Shown one piece after another: positions 1 through 18,600 of a DNA stretch of 64,000 nucleotides (position 1 is its first letter; the number at the start of each line of letters is the position of its first letter). The stretch comes from Corythucha ciliata. Taxonomy: Eukaryota > Arthropoda > Insecta > Hemiptera > Tingidae. A program made the position numbers and the translations under genes. The DNA is taken from NCBI GenBank assembly GCA_038030265.1, contig CM075939.1, positions 51,751,253-51,815,252 on the forward strand, in the 5' to 3' direction. The notes below the pieces were generated by a model that was not told the DNA's origin, made no database searches, and worked only from the letters and a program-made list of their open reading frames with translations.

Positions 1-94
1 CGCGAATCGGATCTTTTTTGAATGTTTTTCAATTTAGCAGTAGCCTTCAATAAATCAACCTAGGCTCACATCTCTTTAAAACAAAAATTTATCA

Positions 95-322
95 TTCCAG
101 TGAAATCGTACAAAAAAAATACCACACGTGGACAAAAATCTCGCCTTTGATTTTTTCACTTTATTCTACGTTCTTTGGGGGTGAGGAACACGAATCTGAA
201 GAGATCCAACAAAATGTCCTTGTGCGTTTTGCGAAAGTCGCGAAAAACTGATAATTTTTGGCACTTTTTTTAGTTTTTTGCTTGCAAATGCTCAATGACG
301 CAATTCTACGGAAAATTTTACC

Positions 323-371
<49 letters not shown>

Positions 372-1620
372 CACAATTGACCTAGCCGTTTCGCCGGTAT
401 TGATTTTTTTTAAATGGTCATTTTTAGTCGCTTTTTGCAAAATTGTGTGAAAAAATAAAAGTAGTTCAACTCTCAGTTGAGTGATGTAATCTCTGACGCT
501 ACCTATAATATTGGTGATACGTTGAGTTTTAACATTTGTGGACAAAGATGGTGGGCATAGCCACTTTTTTAAAAAAACAAAACCTATTTTCATCGCCCTG
601 TACAGAATATTTCCCTGGCCTTGAAAATTGGCAAATGTGGTTTCCGAATGAAAATTTCATCTGCTTTCACTGAAAAATAGTGCAATTTTCATCGAAGGCT
701 TCGTTCGATAGTTATAGGCAAAAACGTTCGGCTGAAGAAAGGAATTATTGGAAAATTACTCATTTTGCGAATTTCCCGCTGCGCTTTATTGCCACTTATC
801 GGGTCTTTATAAAAACGCCATACATGAATCCTTATAGGAAACTTAACGAGCTTTCAGATGAGTTTCTTCAAAGTTTAATCGGATGGATAGTTTTTGAGTT
901 ATAGGCCGAAATGTGACAAAAAACGTATTTTTTGCAGCAAATTTCAAATCGTTTGACGTTATGGACCTGTCTTATGTTAATCTTCAAATGAAATTTCATA
1001 TAATAGGTCTGATAGAAAATTCAATCGGCTTTCAGATCGTTTTTCATAGAAAAAAATTGGACAATTAGTTTCCGAGCTACTGGCAAAAACGTGAAAAACG
1101 TGGTTTTTGGTCCGCCTTTTTTCGCGTTTTCGTCGCACAACTGATACCACTGATTTTTCCTGTAGGTTTTAAGGCTTTTCACTTATGTAAAATTCAATTC
1201 TGAACCACTTTGATTTCATGACATTTTCCGATTGGAACAGCCGTTTTCAAGTTGCTGCTGCCTTAGTAATTTTTATTAATTTTACCAAAAGTGGCTAAAA
1301 ATGACCATTTAAAAAAAAAATCAATACCGGTGAAACGGCTGGGTCGATTGTGACAAAAGAAAGAACGATTCGACGCAGAATTCAATGCTTTTCAAAACAT
1401 GAGAGGGTAACATTTTCCGTAGAATGCGTCATTAAGAAGTTATAAGCAAAAAACTGATAAAAGTGCCAAAAATGAGTAGTTTTTCGCGATTTTCTCAAAA
1501 CGCACAAGGAAATTTTGTTGGATCTCTTCAGATTCATGTTCCTCACCCCAAAATATAGAATTAAGTGAAAAAATTGAAGACGAGATTTTTGTACACGTGG
1601 AACTACCGTTTGACTGGACT
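95..1620. mobile_element. Foldback element FB1, about 1.5 kb
   Basis: The left arm (about 110-436) reads as the diverged reverse complement of the right arm (about 1265-1610). Matching landmarks are CACGTGGA, GATCTCTTCAGATT, CGCACAAGG, TCCGTAGAATGCGTCATT and ACCGGTGAAACGGCTGGGTC, each with its inverted partner. The interior (640-1260) has no open frame worth calling. It is built from loosely repeated modules that end in variants of GAGTTATAGGCAAAAACG, near 715, 895 and 1075. No transposase is visible, so this is a non-autonomous foldback or a collapsed pair of inverted copies. The foldback at 49890-51640 uses the same kind of module. The exact ends are uncertain. Confidence 0.6.
324..371 (+). 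repeat. 48-bp poly(T) tract
   Basis: An uninterrupted run of 48 T lies inside the left arm of foldback FB1. The right arm has only about 10 A at the matching place (near 1311-1320), so the tract expanded after the arms formed. It is probably length-polymorphic or assembly-sensitive. Confidence 0.9.
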
Positions 1621-1810
1621 ATAAATATTTCTTACCTTTTTGAATGAAGAGTCCAGAGAAAAATATTGTACTTAACTCGACGAAAGTGAATTTTCGTGCT
1701 CGTCTTTTTTAGCAGGCTCGGCCTCCGCCTCGCCAGCCAAACCAAGGACTCGCAGGAAAAACCTCACTTCCTCGTCTGGTTAAGTAAACTACTATTTTCG
1801 CGTTCTAAAG

Positions 1811-1970
1811 ACAAAAATCAAAACCATCCCTCCTGAAGACCTTTGAAATTTACTTAAAAATCACCAGACGCACCAATCGGGTTGCAAGTACCGTTCATAT
1901 CCTTGTCAGCATGTGCCAATTCACCGGTATACCTTTCTCCCTAATCGGGCATGCATGCAAGTTCCCCAAA
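1811..1970 (+). repeat. Interspersed repeat R, copy 1
   Basis: This stretch is alignable by eye with 30580-30735 in the same orientation. Shared blocks are CCCTCCTGAAGA, CGCACCAATCGGGTTGCAA, TATCCTT, TCACCGGTAT and ATGCAAGT in the same order and spacing. No open frame or terminal repeat is seen, so the class is unknown. Confidence 0.6.
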
Positions 1971-1971
1971 C

Positions 1972-2065
1972 GACTTTTCTCAATTTTAGCCCCAAATTGA
2001 AGCTTTTTCTAAAATTTAGCTGTGTATTTTAGCGATTTTTCTCAATTTTCAAACCGCAAATAGGT
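1972..2065 (+). repeat. Degenerate array, CTCAATTTTAGCC family, short
   Basis: Three or four diverged units built on TTTCTCAATTTTAGCCNC, of the same type as the longer array at 49255-49640. The rest of 1620-2640 holds no gene that I can see. Confidence 0.5.
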
Positions 2066-2639
2066 CCAATCACAAAAACGCTCAGACTACAAGACGTCCC
2101 CTCAGCATGCACTCACAATTTTTCAAAAACTTTAGCGAAAATTGAAATTAATTTGTAAAATTGTTTTAATTGTACTAAAGCTTGTTGAATTGTGCGGACC
2201 AGCCCATAACTCGCGTTAAAAAGCTCGTAACTAGCTCGGAGTAGGGTCGAAAACAGAAAATCAGACCGGCGATTTCAACGCGAGTGGCTTTTTTAAAAAA
2301 TTCATTTGTAGTTGGTCCGCAAATTACAGGGGGACCCACGGTTTTATAAAACAACCTTTCGTTCTCACTGAAATTAAAGTTATCTCAAGTCCACAAGCCT
2401 TACTTTTTCCTTTTCGGTTATTCTCACTATGCCAGCCAGTGAAGCATAAATGTAGCCCTTTCGTTCGTAAGATCCCGACCCAGGAACGTAGGTATTATCG
2501 GCGAGGCATATCCTTTGCCCTGGAAGTTCCGAATTTTAGCGTGACATTAAAATGAAATAAAATTCAATTAATTAAATAAATTCGAAATGCATTAATTTAC
2601 CTGGCAAACAATAACGAGGCGATTCTGGCATTTTGAAGA

Positions 2640-3867
2640 TGTTTACGCTCTACATGGGGCGAGAGAGTGAGTGATAGCGCGTTATCAGAGAAGCGTCAGA
2701 CGTCGTGGTGAGAGTGTGCTGTGCGGGGGAGCTTATTTTGTGGTTTCTTCAAGGATTTGTAGCTTTTTTAAAAAATTGAATGTTTTGAAATTTGCGAAAT
2801 TCGTATACGTTTTGATGGTTTTCAAGCAAAGTAAAGCGTTTTCAGGTCACATCACTGGGTCCACCCCCATCCCCCCTGGGAGATCCTTTACTCTTAACAA
2901 ACACACACTCACTCCCAACAACCACCTGACAGCACACAGATCTGTTGGATGGGTAGGTGAGATCTCTTGTCAGGGGGGAAGGACCGAAAAGGAAATTAAG
3001 GGCACGACGGTTGGTTAAAAAAAAAAAACGGGACACCTTTTTGGGCCAGTTTATTGGTGGTGAGGTGGTTCACGGAACGGTGTTTTAAGCGGAAAAGAGT
3101 GGAGGGAAAATCGTGGGGAGGAATCTTTGTGTGAGTGCGGGGTGTCTGAAAAAAATCGACGAGCCACAAAACGAGAACGGAGATAGTGCCTGCTCACGGG
3201 TTTCGGTGTGTTCTCCTTAATTTGTCACAACCCAAAAAGGAAAAAAAAAAAAAAAAATCGCGCGTGAGAGTTAGTGTGGTGCGAGGGAGGTCTGTCCGAG
3301 TGACGTTTTCGCTCACCAGTGTTAAGGTTTAAGTTAATTGAAAATCGCAGGAGGAGGACAGTAGGCTACTTTTATTGAGTTAGATGCTCCTTTTATAGCC
3401 AAAATCGCGTAAAAAAACAATTTGAAAGTGAAGCGAGTCGCCATTTTTCGGAGGACCCCTTGCCCTGTTACGTCTGGCTATTTAGCAAAGCACGCCACAC
3501 CCCGCTACCTTCCCATCCGTTTGTGATCGACTCGACTGCTTGCCTTCGACTAATAAAATTCTTCCCTCCTCGCCGCATTTTTTCTTCTAGTGCTTGTCCG
3601 TTCGGAAGTTATCAGTGCGTTTTGACGCTGTTCAATTTACGTAACTTTCATTTTCGTTTCAACACTTCCCCTCCGAGAGTGTGAACAAATAAAAGAGAAG
3701 CGGTTCACCTCGCGCGCCTCGTTCGGGCCCTCTCTTCCAGTCTTTTTTCGGGACTGTAACCAACGCTAATCGCTTCCAAGTTGAAATTTCTAAATATTCT
3801 GGGCTTTTTCAAATGAGATCGGGTCGTCGTCGGCCCGGGCGACGGGAAATCGAGCAAACTGGAACTC
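2640..3867 (+). promoter_or_regulatory. 5' flank / 5' UTR of the receptor kinase gene
   Basis: This stretch ends at the kinase start codon. It is richer in CpG and GC than its surroundings, for example around 3705-3740 and 3820-3860. It has A-runs at 3016-3027 and about 3240-3257 and an initiator-like TTATCAGTG near 3608. No long open frame is credible here. It probably contains the transcription start and 5' UTR, but the start site cannot be placed from sequence alone. Confidence 0.4.
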
Positions 3868-12429
<8,562 letters not shown>

Positions 12430-12691
12430 TGATGCTTTGCTTGGAGGCAGTGGTAGGTACTTAGACGTGAAGGGGAGGGGATCTCAGAATACGCCCCGTC
12501 TGTGTGGCTCAAATCATGCTTACTACCATTGTTGCTTAGTGTCCTGTTGTTAATCCGTTTGTCTCTTAACTGTTGGTGAATGGTTAAATGACTCGAAGGA
12601 GTAGAATATATTTTATTTTCCCCGTTTTTTCATGGTTGATTAGGAGTTAGGGCTCTCAGAATGGCCAAACAAGAGCGTTTTGAGCCATTGT

Positions 12692-12713
12692 AAAAAAAAA
12701 AAAAAAAAAAAAA
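12692..12713 (+). repeat. 22-bp poly(A) tract
   Basis: A homopolymer run of 22 A between the last certain kinase exon and its possible terminal exon. I see no duplication around it that would mark a retroposed tail. Confidence 0.85.
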
Positions 12714-13126
12714 GTGTTCAGATTTGCGCCGTACTACGCGGTTTATGAGTTCCTTAGACAACGCAGAATAATTGAGAAATGCAGGTGGTTTCGGGCAAAG
12801 CCCCACTCAGGTGTATGTCAGACCTTCAGTAGTTGGTATCGGCCGAATTTCCTAACTCCGCGGTGGGCCATTGAGTGCCGCTTGGGTCGAGACTTTTCCT
12901 CGGACATCACGGCTGATGATCACGCGGGCGCTATCCATGGAAAAATTCGTCTGGCCCCGGAAAATGGGTCAAAGCGGTCAATATCCCTGGAATCACGATG
13001 ATTATTTTGCTCTTTGAACTTAATACGGTTCTACGTTTTTTTGCAGTTCTATGGCACTCATAGGACTGTATTGGGGGGTGTTATGAGACGCAGTGCCTTA
13101 TTTCGAATTTCACTTTATTTTTCCAG

Positions 13127-13147
13127 TTGCAGAAGAAATTATTGTGA
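13127..13147 (+). other. Possible terminal coding exon of the kinase gene
   Basis: A strong acceptor (CACTTTATTTTTCCAG, ending 13126, with a second AG at 13132) precedes a phase-0 stretch. That stretch would add LQKKLL, or KKLL from the second AG, after GCFPFRRK and stop at 13145-13147. A short basic tail suits the class. The alternative is read-through of the exon-12 donor to the TGA at 12430-12432, adding about 18 less plausible residues. An AATAAA at 13838-13843 could serve the spliced form. Only a transcript can decide. Confidence 0.35.
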
Positions 13148-13199
13148 TAAGCTCATTCCATTGTCGCTTTATTTGATGAATTGGCTCGATCGGCCCTGA

Positions 13200-15590
13200 A
13201 AACTGTTAGTTCAACTCATGATACTGATCAATTAACGCGCTTACTAGTTGTTTAAGCCCCAGGCTATCACATTGCAGTGGCTCAACCGCATCTGGCGAAC
13301 GGTATATCAGTTTCGTAGTCAGAAAACCCACCTGAGTTGGGAGCTGACATAACATTGACATTGAGTTGTAGCAATAGCTGCATTGTAGCGATGGCAACTA
13401 ATTATTGGCTCTGTATTCCTCAAAAACCACACCAATTAACTGACTGTTTGATCTTAACGATCAAGAGCCGAAACGAAAAGGGCCGTTTTTCTCGTTAAAT
13501 CACTAGTTGGCGTAGAAACCTTCAATTTAACTCGGAAAACAGGTTTAAGCAATGTTGAAAATATTGGTTTTTTGGGTTCTAATTTGATGAGGTAATTTTG
13601 CAGTGTTGGTTCCACAACGAGTAACGGTAACTTTTGCTGCGTTACTAACAAAATTACAGTAACGGTTGTTTTTCGGTAATGGATTAATTAGTACCGACGT
13701 TGGTGCACCGTCACTGCTCTGCTTAATACCTTCGCAGTTATCTCACGTATAGCTTTAACTTACAAAATCCCAATTTTCTGCATGATTTTCTCAGTCAACG
13801 TAGTTCCACCCACCCCCGCCATCATTTCAATGTCCCAAATAAAATGCTTATAGAAAAAACAATCAGCGAGAAGTATGCCAGTACCCATTGACGACTTGTA
13901 CCTGAGCTCAAAGAACGACCAAGCCGTAAGCTGATCTTCCAATTCCGTAGTCACCTTGTAATAACAAACAAAAAAACGCATAAATTCAAAAGAGAGGGAG
14001 CACAAAAAACATCCGCCGCGAGGCGTATTTATCCGCTTGTAATTTAAAATTTATTTAACTGAAAAAAACAAAATACCTCTTCCCATCCACTCCTCCCCCT
14101 CCCAAAAGAGAGCTCTCCCTCCCAAAAGAGAACTCTCCCTCCTTAAAACTTCCACTTCTTCCCAACTTTGAAAACTGTATTCCAAAATTGTGCCAATGCT
14201 TTAGTTATTATTTATTTATTTATTTTTTCGATTTTTTGAACTCAAAACGATTTTTTTAAATTAAAAAAATGAGAATATTGATGTATTAAATAACATCACG
14301 AGATGTAAATAATCTGTCGATTAGGGAATCGCAAGATTGTGATGAGCTCCCAAGAACAAAGCCCAGTTTTTTAGTTACCAACACACTTTTGTTCTTAAAA
14401 AAAGTGCCCCCTCCCCTGCATTAATCACCGTTCTCCTATCATTTTTCATCCTTAAAAAACCGTTCCTCATCTTTTTTTGTCCAATCGCTCAAATAATAAT
14501 TTTTTGAGACTGGGGATTTCTACTCTTTTTTTTCTTTTAAGTTTAATTTGTATCCGCCACGAACACATTATTTTAATATTTTTACTTCGATTTTGTGTTT
14601 TTTGGCACAGTGATCTCTCGCGTATTATATTGAAACAAATTGACAAAAAACAAAAGAATATACCTAGATATTACTCACTGGGTGGTTTTATTATGAGCCG
14701 TGAAAATCGCCCCGTTCTCCACATTTTAACGGTGTAAATAACTTGCTATTCATAATTTTTATAATAATCATTTATTAAGGATACTTTTATCCAACACACA
14801 TAGCTATTTATGAAGTATAGTAATAGAATCTTCTAGTTTATGAGGTATCAGTGGAAAAAAATAATCTAAAAATGTGTTCCTTGATATACATATATTTCTA
14901 TATTAGTTAAGTTGAATGAAAAATGGCTTTAATCTTGACATGACAAAAAATGGTGTCTCAAGGGGGCTAAAATTGGCGTGTGGACTTAGTTGGATTTTAC
15001 ATTTTTAGACTCTGGTGGGAGGCGGGGAACCTAGGCATGTATTACGTCCTGAACAAAAACCGTTTCCAATCTGAAATAGAATGGTGTTTAAAGTGAAAAC
15101 AAAAAAAAACATAGGTACCAAACTAGGACATAGTTCCTGTATTTGAGGGTTTTTACGCTTCAGTATTTATTTTAATTTTATTATTGATATTATTAGCCAA
15201 AGTGTACAACAATTTGGTTTTTTAAGGAGCAGCGTAAACATCTGCTGCCCTTTAATTCTATTTTTTTACTCAGGGTATAAAATATGAATAATTTTTATTT
15301 GTTACAATAAATTAATAGTAAACAAGGAAGTAAAACAGAATATTTGCTCAGAGTTTCGTCATTTTTTAAGAGAAACAACAGATTTTACCGAAAATATTTA
15401 TTTGACCCATTTATTACAAAGTATAAACAAATTATGGCCCTAATCGAAATCTATTTATTTAAGAACATACATTATTTAAAAATAAACTGCATAGTTTAGC
15501 AAGTCTTGCACATGCATTTATACTGTGTACCTATCTGTGAACATTAATTAAAATGGATGAAAAACAGCAAGAAATGTATTATATTTATTG
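13200..15590. other. Intergenic, no gene recognised
   Basis: Space between the convergent 3' ends of the kinase (+) and transporter (-) genes. It becomes markedly A/T-rich from about 14200. I see no repeat family, RNA gene or credible open frame. Kinase 3' UTR probably occupies the first several hundred bases. Confidence 0.5.
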
Positions 15591-15593
15591 GCT

Positions 15594-15599
15594 TTGTCT
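15594..15599 (-). terminator. Poly(A) signal of the SLC18-like gene
   Basis: TTTATT on the + strand (AATAAA on the minus strand), 81 bases downstream of the transporter stop codon at 15680-15682. This would give a short 3' UTR. Confidence 0.5.
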
Positions 15600-15679
15600 A
15601 GGAAACTCAATATCAATATCTAGGATACTCAAAATCAATCATTAATATCTTAGTTTTAAAATTGCGTCAATTTGATACG

Positions 15680-18600
15680 TTAAAGTGTTGCTTGTTCATA
15701 TCGCGTGTATAGATCCTGACCGTACGAAGACAGTTCCATTAGCATAGGACTGTATAGGACGTTTATAAACCCGACCATGGCCATGACTGCTGGAAATCCG
15801 ACGAGTCGGGCCAGCGAACCTCCGACTAGTGGACCTGGAAATATAAGCAAACGGCTTTATGATGAGTGGGTGGAAGTTGCAGAAAGCGGGTGGCGACGAT
15901 TTACCCAGAGCGTAGGCCAAACTGACTGCCGACTGTTGCATGGAATAGACGACAGCGTAGTCTGTTGTACTGTAGTTTCGGTCGACTATAGTCGCCAGTA
16001 GTGGGACAAGGGATGAGTCGACGATGCCGATGCCGAGTCCGAGACACAAGTGGGGTATTGTAAGTGATAGTATGCTCGTAGCGTGAGGAATCTTTCGATT
16101 TTCTAAATATTAATACTTAAATCGATTAACTTCAGTTTATTTCTTACCACAAAACAGGCGATTCCTATGAATATCATGGCCGCAAGTGCCGCCTTGTGTC
16201 TTCCGTATTTAAGGGCGTAAGATCCAAAAAAGTTGGTTCCTATGAAGTAACCGACGCTGTCCGGTATGAAAACAATTCCCAGCTGCCATTTCTACGTAAA
16301 ATTTGATGATAAATTAACATATCCCGGGCCAGGTATCACAAATCCAATTTTTGGGGTAATAGCATGCTGTCATGCTTTCCCAATGTAATACTGATCAATC
16401 ATCTTATACTTTACAGTTAGCGTTACTGGATTCTGATTCAAAATTTGGGGGTACTGTGAGTTTCGATTAATTGTTGATTCAATTCGCCTCTATGGTGGGC
16501 GAGACGCTCATTGTAGGGCAGAACACTTCCTATCTAAGTCTATTTCTGACCGTAGTAATGACCAGATTTTGTAAGTTTTTACTGCTGTGACGAGCATCAA
16601 AAGAAAGATGACTCCCACTCGCGGTCAAAGGCGCGGCGAGGGAGAACCGCTCCAGAGCCAAGGGGCAGCGCGCCCGAACAAAAAGAGATTCGTTCGATCG
16701 TTGTTTTCGAGAGGAAGAAGTTTGGCAACTGTCATTATTGAAATATGTATTCGTAGAAGTACAGTTTTATCTCTTTTCCAAGAAAAGGAAGACCGTGTGC
16801 ACAAAACCCTTCCCTTCCCCCGTCATCCGTTAAAGCTTCAAGGAAAGCTGGGTGAGTTTCTTTGGATTTTTTTTTCTTCCCCCCTGGTTTTCCCTCGCCA
16901 GCGAACTCCATCCTTTTTTTTGCGACTTTCATCCGTCACATTGCATTGTCCAATAGCGTGCCCAACATGATGAAATCGTGTAGCGTTGTCAGATTTTCTT
17001 CATATACTCAGCTTATTAGGTTATTTTATTATTGTTAAAGGGTTGCGCTGATTGAAAAAGCGCGATTTGGGTTATTTCGCGGATAATGAGCAAAACTGCG
17101 TGATTTGGACTTTTAGTGATTAGAATCGAGAAAAAACGCTAATTGGGCTATTTAGCGTTTTAAATATAGTGAAAGGAAAGCGCAATTTGGCCTATTTCAT
17201 GATTGGGCTGAAGAAAAAGTGTGATTTGGGATTTTGGGCTATTGGAGAAAAAAAGCTATCAGGGCTATCTTACGGTTATAATATTAAAAAGCACGATTCG
17301 GGCTAACTCGGTGTTAAGTCACAACCACTTGACAACTTGTGTTAAAGAAAACTTGGTTCATTTCGCTGTTGAAATCTAGAGACAGAGCGACACTATCACA
17401 AACGCAATTTCGGTTATTTCACGTTTATGAGTGGAGAAACAACGTGATTTCGGCTATTTGGCAGTCAAAACAGGGGAAAACCCGAGTGTAGCGGTGGGGA
17501 GGAGGCAACATACAGTCATTGGCAATGTATTTTGCAGGACTGTGCCTTCTTTCGTGGCACAATCGTCCTGCCACCGTATCGACCCGTGAATGATGGTAGG
17601 ACGCTCCTGTTCCCCACCGAAAAAATGGCAGTATCGTTCCGAAAATAGTTCCCCCCCCCCCAAGAAACACCAAATTAGCTCCGGACATAATTATTGCGAA
17701 ATTACTGTTAAAAAACGAGCATCAGCTCCCTCCCCCTCACCAATACCTAGGCCTTTTTTTTCTAGTTAATGTCCTCAAAAAGTCTATTTGATCAGAAATG
17801 CGGAAAATTTGTCCAGAGACTTCATTTTCGGCCTAAGTAAATGACTCCTGTTCCTATCCCCCCAATCTCACCTGCATAACTTGTTCTTCTTCTTGTGTAA
17901 ATTGACTACGACTAAGGTCCGCATAACAGGTAAAATTCGACCCAAAACTGGCTATTGTGATTAAAATTATGACTGGAATCTGGTTGTGTGGTAGTAAAAT
18001 GATATTTTACACCCCTACCCCCAGCCACCTATAACAAAACTGCCACAAAATTGAATAGTCCGTCCCACAATCGAATTTTTCATTCGGGTGGAGAGGAAAT
18101 GTCCTCCTAAAATCTCTTTCAACCATGAAGCTCACAGTTGACGCGAAAACGGCTCATTTTTTCACGTTTTTCATTTTGTCTTGGAAGTTCTGAAACTATG
18201 CATCACTAAAGTTCCACTCATTCGAGGAAGCTCAACGAGCCTTTACACACAAAAAAACTGCCAGCGTTGTAACATAACCTTCTCACTAGGAAACCTCCGT
18301 GTGCTGATATTCCTATGGTGATTGGTGAAGTTCAACGGGTTCTGTGACATCTAGTTGTACTGTTTTGAAAAAGTGCTCAACGTCTACCGTATGGTCACAC
18401 TAAAATCATGGCGAATAACGCAGAAACTGCCCGGATGGCTCTCTACGCAGACCTTCAGAAATTTGGACAAATATCCGACTTTGAACGAGCCTTGAAGACG
18501 GCCAATAAAATCCTCCAATCCAATCCAAATGACGCCAAAGCGTTTCATTTTCGTGTCATAAGCCTTTTGCAACTGTCCAGATTCGACGACGCTCTTGCTG

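Noticed and set aside
318..593. Minus-strand open frame with a lysine-rich C-terminus
   Set aside because: The lysines are only the 48-bp poly(T) tract, and the frame crosses a foldback arm.
2842..3036. Short frames in the kinase 5' flank
   Set aside because: Both strands are open by chance in this GC-richer stretch; no homology and no splice logic connects them to the kinase start.
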